This document shows, piece after piece, positions 7,880 to 16,066 of a DNA stretch of 64,000 nt (the first letter of the stretch is position 1; every line of letters begins with the position of its first letter). The position numbers and the translations under genes are program-made. A model generated the notes under the pieces. That model was not told the DNA's origin and did no database searches. It was given only the letters and a program-made list of their open reading frames with translations. This DNA comes from Dyadobacter sp. CY343 (GTDB taxonomy: Bacteria > Bacteroidota > Bacteroidia > Cytophagales > Spirosomataceae): positions 124,001-188,000 of the forward strand of contig NZ_JAJUXK010000010.1 of assembly GCF_021390335.1 (NCBI RefSeq), written 5' to 3'.

Positions 7880-9892
7880 ATGATTTTTTTGATTCCGCTG
7901 GCGATGTGGCTTTGTTCAGCCTGTTGCTATCTGGCTTTTTTCAAAGGCTCGCCCCAGTCGTTCCGGCGCTCGCTGCTGGCTTCCGGGATATTTTTGTTCT
8001 TTTTTATTGCCGCCAGTACCGAATTGCTCAGCGCATTCAATCAAATCAACGCCATTGCGATCGACGCGGTGTGGCTGCTATTGAATGTCACTCTGATCGG
8101 CATTTCAGCCCGCCTCCAAAAAAAGCACCGGACCAATTTGCGAACGATCATGGGAGACTGGCTCGTTTCTTCCAAAGCTTTTTACAAAAAGCTGGGTCCA
8201 CTTACCGTTTTTGCATTGGCATCGATATTAACCTGTACATTAATCGTCGCCATTGTCGCCACTCCCAATAACCTGGACTCGTTTAGCTATCATTTGAGCA
8301 GACTTGTTTATTGGGTTCAAAATGGAAATGTAGAGCACTATGCGTCTCATATTGAGCGTGCTATCTCATTCAGCCCATTTTCTGAATATGTGCATTTGCA
8401 TACTTACCTGCTTTCGGGCGGTAACCGCTATTTTCAGCTGGTGCAGTGGCTTTGTCTGGCGGGTATTTTAATATGCATTTCCATCATCGTATTGCTGCTT
8501 TCGGGCAGTGACCGCGCTCTGCGGATCGCACTATGCTTTGCAGCCACGCTGCCGATCGTTGTGCTGGAATCTATGACTACCCAAAACGATCTCATCGTCG
8601 GGTTCCTGATCGCAGCCACCGCTTTGTATGTTTTCGATTTTACGATCAACCGCAAATACATTGCTTTCTTCCTGATCGCCCTCACGGTCGCCCTGGGGCT
8701 GATGACGAAAGGTACTTTTGTGTTCTACGTGCTGCCTTTTGGTTTCTATTTTTTGATTTTCCTGCTGATCAGGCCGATTTACTGGAAAGCGCTGGCTTTT
8801 TCTATGGGGGGTATCGTGATGATCGTGCTGCTGCTGAACGCCCCGTTCTGGCTGCGTACCTATGAAATATTTGAATCGCCGGTGGGCACTATGAGCAACG
8901 GTAACCGGGCAGATATCCGGAGTGCGGCCGACCTGACTTCATTACTTTCAAAGCATATTTTTCTTCATCTCGGATTTGTATCCCCTGGTAATGCGTACAA
9001 CCATTTTATGGAATCGCAGTTGCTCAGTCTGCACGAAACCATCGGCGTTCCGATTGACAAACCTGCGACCGGAATGCCCTTTAAAATGAATAAGCTGAAT
9101 TTCAATGAGGATTTTGCGCATAATTTCTTCGGGATGTGGCTTGTCCTGCTGAGCATTCCGCTGCTGTTCCTTGCCCGGCTTTCTAAGGAAGCGAAATGGT
9201 TTACCGGACTCGCTTTTCTAAGTTTCTTCGCTTTTTGCTCATTTATAGGCTACCAGATTTACGGTTCGCGGCTGCACATCGGTTTTTTTATATTGATATC
9301 CCCGGTAATCGGACTGGTTTACGGATCGGTATTGTCCTTCGTTTTGTCCCGAATTCTGATCATTTTTCTCTGGCTTTCCGCGCTGCCGTTTGCATTGCTG
9401 AGTTCGACACATCCGCTTCTTTCAACGAAATGGTTTTTTGAGGACATTTTTCCCAAAATCAATACTGCTCTGCATTTGAATATGCAGGTCGGTAATCAAA
9501 ACCTTAATCTCATGCAGGAAAGTGTCCTTTTTGCTAAACCGGAGAAAATAATCTGGGGAGACTTCCTTCCGGAAACGGAGGCACTTACCCGATATATCAA
9601 TGCAAGGAACCCGCAGAAAATAGGATTTGTATTTACAGAGGCGAGTTATGATTACGCATTTCAGTATTCATTGCAAAAGGAAGGCCGTATTTTTGAGCAC
9701 GTGATGGTGCGGAATCCTTCGAATGCTTTGGAGAAATCCGAATTTCAACCTGACGTCATTCTTGCAGAACGATTTGAAGGTGAGCAGTTTGCCTGTCATG
9801 GAAGAAGCTATAAAGTAGGATTTCGCGCGCGCGATAAATGGATTTATATACCTCAAAACGAATTTGAAAATGACAGCACTGGAAACCGTTGA
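7880..9892 (+). CDS. GT39-like polytopic membrane glycosyltransferase
   Basis: 670 residues with at least ten membrane helices. After the first helices comes a periplasmic loop with the signature TPNNLDSFSYHLSRLVYWVQ, followed by SFSPFSEYVHLHTYLLSGG. These are typical of a dolichyl-phosphate-mannose-mannosyltransferase-like (PMT/ArnT superfamily, GT-C fold) group of uncharacterised bacterial proteins. It probably transfers a sugar from a polyprenyl-phosphate donor on the outer face of the inner membrane; the acceptor is unknown. Its 3' end overlaps the start of the next gene by 29 bp. Confidence 0.75.
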   Translation: MIFLIPLAMWLCSACCYLAFFKGSPQSFRRSLLASGIFLFFFIAASTELLSAFNQINAIAIDAVWLLLNVTLIGISARLQKKHRTNLRTIMGDWLVSSKAFYKKLGPLTVFALASILTCTLIVAIVATPNNLDSFSYHLSRLVYWVQNGNVEHYASHIERAISFSPFSEYVHLHTYLLSGGNRYFQLVQWLCLAGILICISIIVLLLSGSDRALRIALCFAATLPIVVLESMTTQNDLIVGFLIAATALYVFDFTINRKYIAFFLIALTVALGLMTKGTFVFYVLPFGFYFLIFLLIRPIYWKALAFSMGGIVMIVLLLNAPFWLRTYEIFESPVGTMSNGNRADIRSAADLTSLLSKHIFLHLGFVSPGNAYNHFMESQLLSLHETIGVPIDKPATGMPFKMNKLNFNEDFAHNFFGMWLVLLSIPLLFLARLSKEAKWFTGLAFLSFFAFCSFIGYQIYGSRLHIGFFILISPVIGLVYGSVLSFVLSRILIIFLWLSALPFALLSSTHPLLSTKWFFEDIFPKINTALHLNMQVGNQNLNLMQESVLFAKPEKIIWGDFLPETEALTRYINARNPQKIGFVFTEASYDYAFQYSLQKEGRIFEHVMVRNPSNALEKSEFQPDVILAERFEGEQFACHGRSYKVGFRARDKWIYIPQNEFENDSTGNR

Positions 9893-10274
9893 ACTGTATT
9901 ACGATCGGTTTAATAATAAAGACTGGAAAGGAATGCTCGCGCTGCTCGACCCTGAAATTCGCCACGAGCCAAACCAGGGAGAGGTTCGGATCGGGATCGA
10001 AAAGTTTACAGCGTTTTTAGGCGATATGGACACTGCTTATGAAGAGACGCTGACTGAAATCGTCTTCTTCACCGAAAAGTCCGGAACGCGGGTAGCGGCC
10101 GAATTTGTGGTCAATGGAATTTACAAAAAAGGCGAAGAAGGCTTTCCGGAAGCTTACGGGCAAACTTATGTACTTCCCGCCGCGGCATTCCTGGAAGTTA
10201 AGGCGGGGAAAATAAGCCGGGTGACTACCTACTACAATCTGCCGCACTGGATTGACCTGGTTTCGAAAAAGTAA
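9864..10274 (+). CDS. NTF2-like (SnoaL/ketosteroid-isomerase fold) protein
   Basis: A 136-residue single-domain protein. It begins with the helix TALETVELYYDRFNNKDW, followed by LLDPEIRHEPNQGEVRIGIE, a layout typical of NTF2-like proteins that bind or isomerise small hydrophobic molecules. ATG at 9864 or 9870 are both possible. It overlaps the end of the glycosyltransferase gene, and its stop shares TAATG with the next ATG. It forms a coupled trio with an acetyltransferase and a nitrilase-family amidase. Substrate unknown. Confidence 0.85.
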   Translation: MKMTALETVELYYDRFNNKDWKGMLALLDPEIRHEPNQGEVRIGIEKFTAFLGDMDTAYEETLTEIVFFTEKSGTRVAAEFVVNGIYKKGEEGFPEAYGQTYVLPAAAFLEVKAGKISRVTTYYNLPHWIDLVSKK

Positions 10275-10876
10275 TGAGAAATCTGACATTTATCTGGAAA
10301 AAGGGGGCGGAGATCGAGTCGGTTTTTGAAGATCTGGGGAAGTTGCGCATTGCGGTCTTTCACGATTTTCCGTATCTGTACGAAGGTTCACTGGACTATG
10401 AAATGGAATATCTGAAAATATATTCCCAGTCTGAAAAATCGTTGCTTTTTGCAGTCTACGATGGTGACGAAATGGTAGGCGCCACAACTTGCATTCCGTT
10501 GTCGGACGAAACGGAAGAAGTGCGCAAACCTTTCATGGATGCGGATTATGACGTGGAAAAAGTATTCTATTTTGGCGAGAGCATTCTGTTAAAAGAATAC
10601 AGAGGTCTTGGGCTGGGTCACCGGTTTTTTGATGAAAGAGAAGCCCATGCGCGCAGCTTCGGAAGCTTTCATATCGCATGTTTTTGCGCTGTCGAAAGGG
10701 AAGCCGGTCACCCTTTAAAAGCGGCGGAATATCGCCCGAATGATGCATTTTGGTTGAAACGAGGTTATAGGAAGGAGCCTGGGCTTCAAAGTAATATGCA
10801 GTGGCTCGACATTGGTGAGAGCGAGCAAACTGTAAAGAAAATGACATTTTGGGTAAAGAGTTTAGAGAATAGTTAA
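10274..10876 (+). CDS. GNAT-family N-acetyltransferase
   Basis: 200-residue acetyl-CoA-dependent acetyltransferase. The acetyl-CoA motif A region is visible as FGESILLKEYRGLGLGHRFF, and the strand before it (ATTCIPLSDE) matches the GNAT fold. It starts at a TAATG overlap with the NTF2-like gene and ends in another TAATG overlap with the nitrilase gene. GNAT proteins and carbon-nitrogen hydrolases occur next to each other or fused in several bacteria, so the two probably act on one metabolite. The acceptor is unknown. Confidence 0.85.
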   Translation: MRNLTFIWKKGAEIESVFEDLGKLRIAVFHDFPYLYEGSLDYEMEYLKIYSQSEKSLLFAVYDGDEMVGATTCIPLSDETEEVRKPFMDADYDVEKVFYFGESILLKEYRGLGLGHRFFDEREAHARSFGSFHIACFCAVEREAGHPLKAAEYRPNDAFWLKRGYRKEPGLQSNMQWLDIGESEQTVKKMTFWVKSLENS

Positions 10877-11802
10877 TGAAAGTAACGATCGCCTCGGCGC
10901 AATATCCGATCACGGAACACGCAGATGTTTCGGCGTGGAAACTACATATCACAAGCTGGGTTACGGAAGCTGTCGCAAAAGGTGCACAGCTGCTGCTTTT
11001 TCCCGAATATGGTGCCATGGAGCTTATGAGCATATTTTCGGAAGATATCAGGAACGATGTCAGAAAACAGGTCTTTTCATTAGATGCTATCAAAAGTGAG
11101 TTTTGCGCCGTATTCGAAGATCTTGCAAAGCAACATAAAGTGACTATTGTTGCCCCCACGATCCCGGTTATCGAAAATGGCTTGAATGTGAACCGCGCGT
11201 ATGTTTTCTCTAAGAATGGATTTGCAGGTTATCAGGATAAGTTTTTCATGACCCGTTTTGAAAATGAGGAATGGGGTATTGAAAGTGCACCCAAGAAACT
11301 GACAGTTTTCGAAGCTGATTGGGGGAAATTTGGTATTCAAATCTGCTATGACGTCGAATTTGCGATAGGCTCTCAAATATTAAGCGAAGCCGGGGCAACA
11401 CTGATTTTAGCGCCCAGCTGCACGGAAACGATCCGCGGTGCATCCCGCGTACATATCGGTGCCCGGGCTCGCGCATTGGAAAATCAAATCTATACCGTCG
11501 TTTCTCAAACGGTCGGGGATGCAGCGTGGTCGCCTGCGGTTGATATCAATTACGGTTTCGCAGCCTTTTATTCAACACCAGATACAGATCTGCCGGAAGA
11601 AGGTATTATAGCCACAATGTCCGCGCAAAAAGAAGGCTGGCTGATTCAGGAGCTCGATTTTTCAAAAATTGAGCAGGTTAGGAGCGAAGGACAAGTTTTT
11701 AATCACAAAGACCACCGGCAGATCAGCTGCACCTTAGAAACAGAAAAAATCCAGATCAAACAAATCCAACTTTGTCCCCGGGCTGAAGCCCGGGGCAATT
11801 GA
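10876..11802 (+). CDS. Carbon-nitrogen hydrolase (nitrilase superfamily)
   Basis: 308-residue amidase-like enzyme. The catalytic triad is visible: Glu44 (LLLFPEYGAME), Lys122 (YQDKFFMTRFE) and Cys157 (FGIQICYDVEF). It would hydrolyse a carbon-nitrogen bond of an amide or carbamoyl compound in the cytoplasm. It is translationally coupled to the GNAT gene. The last residues (CPRAEARGN) are encoded by a CCCCGGGCT palindrome that looks like an interspersed repeat, so the natural C-terminus may have been replaced. The superfamily is secure; the substrate is not. Confidence 0.88.
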   Translation: MKVTIASAQYPITEHADVSAWKLHITSWVTEAVAKGAQLLLFPEYGAMELMSIFSEDIRNDVRKQVFSLDAIKSEFCAVFEDLAKQHKVTIVAPTIPVIENGLNVNRAYVFSKNGFAGYQDKFFMTRFENEEWGIESAPKKLTVFEADWGKFGIQICYDVEFAIGSQILSEAGATLILAPSCTETIRGASRVHIGARARALENQIYTVVSQTVGDAAWSPAVDINYGFAAFYSTPDTDLPEEGIIATMSAQKEGWLIQELDFSKIEQVRSEGQVFNHKDHRQISCTLETEKIQIKQIQLCPRAEARGN

Positions 11803-11824
11803 TTTTTTCTTGCGGCTTTGCCGC
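11776..11824. repeat. GC-rich palindromes at the 3' end of the nitrilase gene
   Basis: CCCCGGGCT (11776-11784) pairs perfectly with 11787-11795 across a 2-base gap. A T-rich run (about 11803-11809) and a second small palindrome GCGGCTTTGCCGC (11812-11824) follow. The first hairpin plus T-run can terminate transcription of the trio, but its sequence is of a kind repeated between genes in Bacteroidota genomes. It overlaps the last codons of the nitrilase gene. Confidence 0.6.
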
Positions 11825-11842
11825 TTTTGTTGGTGTGCGGCC

Positions 11843-11903
11843 TTTGTTGGTGTTGTCACCAACATTGCAGTTTCGCCTTTACCTTTGTTGGTGTTGTCAC
11901 CAA
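11843..11903. repeat. Two copies of a TTGGTG-TTGT-CACCAA palindrome
   Basis: The 20-base unit TTTGTTGGTGTTGTCACCAA occurs at 11843-11862 and again at 11884-11903. Each unit contains a 6-bp stem with a TTGT loop. A partial copy (TTTGTTGGTG) lies at about 11826. With the GC-rich palindromes just upstream this makes a compact cluster of REP-like repeats between two convergent genes. Confidence 0.6.
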
Positions 11904-11910
11904 TATTTGG

Positions 11911-13458
11911 TCATTTTGCGTTGCCACTAGTTTTGACTGTATTCGCTGCTTCCAGCGCCTGCAATCTGCCTTCGAACGAGCTATTAGAAGTTTTGAGCGC
12001 TTCATTCTCTTTCGTCAGCTGCTTAACGGATTCGATCAGGTGCGGAATAAGGCCAATGTAGTTCACGGATTTGAAACCCTTATCATCGGTTTGAACCAGC
12101 TCAGGGAAGAGCTTTTCGACTTCCTGCGCAACAAGACCAGTTTGCATCGACTGATCGCGCGCAGGATCGATCCAGTTGTAATTATAACCGGTTAGATCAT
12201 TTACTTTTCTTAAACTTCCCGAAAGCGGCGACAGATTATATTTCAGGCGGGCGTCAGAAGTAAGGCTCACATTCCCTCTCAAATATGCATTCCCTTGATT
12301 ATTAACCCACAACTGCCAGGTATCCATAAAGAACCCAACTTCGTCATCCGTTTTCATGCCGACAAATGCCCGTTCGGTGTTTTGGGAATTATCTAAAAAA
12401 ATACCCGCAGTGGCACCGTCGTGACGTATACGCGGCCTGCCGCCAATGTCAAGAATGCGGGTCGGTTTAAGTACGAATTCTCCTAAACCGAGATTTCCGT
12501 TTCTCAGGACTGTCAATGCATTTTTTCTGGCATCAATGGACCCATTGCCTATTTGAAAAATTCGATCGGTTTCCTTGTCTATCGCAGGGTCAGGTTGATC
12601 AGAGAAGTTATTGTATAATCCGGCAACAAAGGAAGCCTTCGTCTTTGTCCTGGTAAAATAGCCGAATGCAGTGGACATATCGCCGTATGCCGCAGTATTT
12701 ACTCCGAAACTGGATGAGTAATATCCTGCCGCCTCCGAATTAAATCCTGTGGCCAGCGAGTAACTTCCAAGAGCTTTTGTATTGCTTCCAAAGGCGGCGC
12801 TAACTGCACCGCTTGCCTCTGTTTCTGTGCCAGTGGCAAAGGAATTACTTCCCATTAAATTATCTTCCCATTTCCCAGCAGAGGAATAACCCACCCGGAA
12901 TGCACCTTTAATCGGGTACCAGATTAGCTTATATCCATCCCCTATTGTCGGAAGAAGATATTTTTGAAGCTTTGGATCATTAGGCGCAGGTGCAATCGGG
13001 TCTAATCCTGGTTCTAGCACCATACTCTGAACAACCGGAAGCCCGTGGTTCCAATGCGACGCGGCTTTTGCCTGCAAAGCATAAGGCACGCTCAACAATT
13101 GCGTCGTTCCTAAATCCACTAGTGCATTCCCGCCGGTCGGGTCCATTTCCAATTGTATGAATTGTTCCTGCGCCTTCCAGGGTATTTCTTCAAAATTTCC
13201 ACTTTTGCCAATCCCTTTTCCAATGGCGATCGTGAAAATTCCGTTCTCATTGGTTAGCGGACGATGGTTTTCCTGGTAAACTGCTGGCCCGGTAATATTC
13301 TCAGAGTGAATGGTCACGCGAAGGCGGACGACAACGTTTTTCACCAAATTCCCGTCGGCGCCGCGTGCAACTCCCTGAAAACTGAATTGTTCCGGAGCTT
13401 GGGCGGCTAGAAACTTGGAGGACAGTAGAATAAGAAGTGATAAAGATACGGATTTCAT
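11911..13458 (-). CDS. Secreted surface protein with YadA-like head repeats and S74 chaperone domain
   Basis: 515 residues. A signal peptide (LLILLSSKFLAAQA) leads to a beta-rich N-domain. The middle region (about residues 205-285) holds repeats of roughly 14 residues such as GSNTKALGSYSLATGFNS, the YadA/trimeric-autotransporter head type. The C-terminal ~100 residues match the intramolecular chaperone (peptidase S74): SDARLKYNLSPL, then TGLVAQEVEKLFPELV, and a final coiled coil. In phage tailspikes this domain guides trimerisation and then cleaves itself off. Here it is probably an exported trimeric fibre. No secretion partner is adjacent. Confidence 0.85.
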   Translation of the reverse strand: MKSVSLSLLILLSSKFLAAQAPEQFSFQGVARGADGNLVKNVVVRLRVTIHSENITGPAVYQENHRPLTNENGIFTIAIGKGIGKSGNFEEIPWKAQEQFIQLEMDPTGGNALVDLGTTQLLSVPYALQAKAASHWNHGLPVVQSMVLEPGLDPIAPAPNDPKLQKYLLPTIGDGYKLIWYPIKGAFRVGYSSAGKWEDNLMGSNSFATGTETEASGAVSAAFGSNTKALGSYSLATGFNSEAAGYYSSSFGVNTAAYGDMSTAFGYFTRTKTKASFVAGLYNNFSDQPDPAIDKETDRIFQIGNGSIDARKNALTVLRNGNLGLGEFVLKPTRILDIGGRPRIRHDGATAGIFLDNSQNTERAFVGMKTDDEVGFFMDTWQLWVNNQGNAYLRGNVSLTSDARLKYNLSPLSGSLRKVNDLTGYNYNWIDPARDQSMQTGLVAQEVEKLFPELVQTDDKGFKSVNYIGLIPHLIESVKQLTKENEALKTSNSSFEGRLQALEAANTVKTSGNAK

Positions 13459-13596
13459 AAAGTTGCTTTAAGATGGTAAAACTCCACTTGCCACATTGGG
13501 AGTCAGACCTAATTAAAGCAAAAACTTCAATCGAATGCTGAAAGTAATTATCCAGCAGTCCGTTTGAAATTTTTAAAGGGAATATATGCAGGATGT

Positions 13597-14475
13597 TTAG
13601 TTGCCCGTTTTTACGCTTTTCATAAAATCAATTATTTCTGAATATCTGCGGTTCCAGGGGTTAAAAAATTGCGTGATCATCGGTATGTGCTTTTTTCCTT
13701 CCTGAATGCGATAGGGAGTTGCTGGGGCATATTCCTTTAAAGCTTTGATAAACTTCTCATTACTTTTTGAGATAGAAGGATATGTTTTTCCGCCGCGGTA
13801 AATCAGCATCGGCGGCATTTTTTTGTGCAAATGATAAAGTGGCGTTGCTGCCTTCCAGATCTTCGGATCGGTTGTGAAAGTGTTCAGGTAAGTATGCCCT
13901 TTTTCTAATTTTTCTTCTGTTAAATAGCCGAACATATCCAATCCGGCCGCATCGATGAGGATTGTTCCGGCCAGCGGATTCGCAATTTTTAGATCCTCAA
14001 AATATTGATTGTCAATAGAAACAAGCGCGGCTAAATGCCCGCCCGCAGAATGCCCGGACAGAAATATACGTTCCGGATCTCCACCATATCGACTGATATT
14101 TTCCTTCACCCATTTTACAGAATTCGCCGTTGCACGGGCCATATCGCTATAATCTACACCAGAGCCCAGCGGATAATCGATAACCACATAAACGATGCCC
14201 TTTTTTGCCCAGTGATTCCCGATGATGTTGTACTGCGATTTTTTGCCCGAATTCCAGTTTCCACCATGTACGAATAGCAGCACGTCGCTGGCTTTTTTAT
14301 GTTTTTTAGGGGCAAAAATGTTAAGGTGCTGGGCAGTTACAGATTTGTCAGAAGGTTGATATTCAATATGTTTAGAGCGTGAAATGGGCCTGAGGGAGCA
14401 AGCGGAGAGCGTGAGTAAAAATGCGCATACAATAATGGTAAGTACAATCAAAGTAACTCTGGCTTCCGATTTCAT
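13597..14475 (-). CDS. Alpha/beta-hydrolase lipoprotein (carboxylesterase-like)
   Basis: 292 residues. The signal ends in LLTLSAC, a lipobox, so it is anchored in a membrane facing the periplasm or the surface. The oxyanion-hole motif VHGGNW and the nucleophile elbow GHSAGG place it among HSL/BD-FAE-like esterases. The C-terminal catalytic His is probably in EGKKHIPM. Substrate unknown; ester side chains on carbohydrates are a usual target. Monocistronic between genes on the same strand. Confidence 0.85.
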   Translation of the reverse strand: MKSEARVTLIVLTIIVCAFLLTLSACSLRPISRSKHIEYQPSDKSVTAQHLNIFAPKKHKKASDVLLFVHGGNWNSGKKSQYNIIGNHWAKKGIVYVVIDYPLGSGVDYSDMARATANSVKWVKENISRYGGDPERIFLSGHSAGGHLAALVSIDNQYFEDLKIANPLAGTILIDAAGLDMFGYLTEEKLEKGHTYLNTFTTDPKIWKAATPLYHLHKKMPPMLIYRGGKTYPSISKSNEKFIKALKEYAPATPYRIQEGKKHIPMITQFFNPWNRRYSEIIDFMKSVKTGN

Positions 14476-14544
14476 AAGATAATGTGTCGTTTATAAAGAC
14501 ATACGCACATCGTTCCGCCAGCGATTACTGCTCACTAAATACCT

Positions 14545-15819
14545 TTACAACCGTGTTACTTTTCCCTTATTCTCAAACCACGTATCCTTCACCGCTCCGG
14601 TACCATTGAAACGGATCTGAACACCAACGATGCCGGTCGGCTGATTCTCAAAGTCGAGTGAATAAGCCTTTTCGCCATTCACATAAATGCCCGCTTTCTT
14701 ATTCACCGTTTCGATGCGAAGCTTTGTCCACTGCGTCAGATCGGCCCCGAATTTGGATAAATCGGCCGCTTTGCTCGTTAAATAACTACCGCAAAATGCA
14801 AGCGACAAATCTCCCACGCACGCTTTCGCTGCAAGCGGAATAATGATGATGTCATCTTTGCATTGGATCAAAACCTGCATAGGCTGACAGGCATTTGCAC
14901 CCTGCGCGAAGTTGTTTTTTACAGTAGTTTCAAATACAAAATTATCACTCATCAAATCCCCCATATCCCGCTGATTGAACAACCGCACCCGCGGCGCTTT
15001 CGGGTGGAGCGACAGGTTATAGTTTTTCAAAATGCCCTCATTCACCTCCAAAACGTCATTTTTGACACAATCCTCTTTCTTGAAATAAATTGGCGAAGGT
15101 TCATCTTCTGCCAGACTCAGCCAGCCGTCGGTCGTAATCCACAGATCCTGCGTCTTTACGATTTGCTTATCCACAATCAATTTCGCATTAAAAAAGCCGG
15201 GATAATAGTAAATCGAAGAATGGTAATTTTTGTCCTTTGGGACCAGCGTTTTCCTGCGGATATCCCAGGTTTGCACAATGAAAACCGAGTCCGTTCTAGC
15301 GGCTTTTGCGTCATATTGAAATACGACAGAGTTGGGTACGCCTTCCGTAATTATTTTATCAGCTTTAAAGGAAAACAACTTTGGTTCGAGCTCATTATCA
15401 GCAGCTTTAATAGAAAACAATGCGTAACCAGCCAGTAACAGCGGGACCAATGCCAGGAGCCAGTAAAATCTGTTTCTACTTTTCGTGAAAACAGGCGCTG
15501 GAACCTCGGCGGGTAGATTAATTTCAGTTTGGGTAAAAAGCTTTTCCTGCCGCTGCCTGAACATTCGCCAATCTTCATACCCTGCAAACCGCGCCAGTGC
15601 ATTGAGCGTCGTGAGGGTAGGGGCGCTGTCGTATTTCAGCTTGCCCCAAATCCGCTTTAAAGTAGTGCCGCTTAGCCTTACACCCGTTTTTTCGTGAAAA
15701 GTGTCACTTAATTTTTCGAAATCATAGTTTGTCCAGTTTGCACTGCTGCCCCAACCGAGCTGCGACTCGATCAATGTTAGGCATTTTTGTAAGTCCTGCT
15801 CTTCTCCGTTTTTTGTCAT
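14545..15819 (-). CDS. Membrane protein with regulator-like N-domain and secreted C-domain
   Basis: About 424 residues from the ATG at 15817-15819; an ATG at 15859-15861 would add 14 residues. The N-terminal ~90 residues (SQLGWGSSANWTNYDFEKLS, then LSGTTLKRIWGKLKYD) look like a small helical DNA-binding or death-fold-like domain. It occurs in many Bacteroidota proteins but I cannot name it. One membrane helix (FYWLLALVPLLLAGYALFSI) follows at about 130-150. The remaining ~270 residues are predicted exported, ending in a LamG/concanavalin-like stretch (WTKLRIETVNKKAGIYVNGE). The layout suggests a transmembrane sensor. Function unknown. Confidence 0.7.
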   Translation of the reverse strand: MTKNGEEQDLQKCLTLIESQLGWGSSANWTNYDFEKLSDTFHEKTGVRLSGTTLKRIWGKLKYDSAPTLTTLNALARFAGYEDWRMFRQRQEKLFTQTEINLPAEVPAPVFTKSRNRFYWLLALVPLLLAGYALFSIKAADNELEPKLFSFKADKIITEGVPNSVVFQYDAKAARTDSVFIVQTWDIRRKTLVPKDKNYHSSIYYYPGFFNAKLIVDKQIVKTQDLWITTDGWLSLAEDEPSPIYFKKEDCVKNDVLEVNEGILKNYNLSLHPKAPRVRLFNQRDMGDLMSDNFVFETTVKNNFAQGANACQPMQVLIQCKDDIIIIPLAAKACVGDLSLAFCGSYLTSKAADLSKFGADLTQWTKLRIETVNKKAGIYVNGEKAYSLDFENQPTGIVGVQIRFNGTGAVKDTWFENKGKVTRL

Positions 15820-16066
15820 GGCTGGCGGTAAGAATGCATTTGCATTCAAAACCAAAACCATTTGTATCCGAAAACTTACTTCCTATATTCCTGATTTCGT
15901 GATCCTGACATGTTTGATCAAAATCTGATACCGCCAAGTAGTTTCTTAATACCATTTGCTTGTTTTTCAACTGCTTTAACACGTTTGTGCAACATTAATT
16001 ATTTATCGGTTTTGTTAGTCAGCGGTTACTTAGCGATATTCGGGAATCCTAACAAACAGAACCTGC

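Noticed and set aside
11810..12195. Plus-strand frames over the palindrome cluster
   Set aside because: They lie in repeats and antisense to the S74 protein; no homology.
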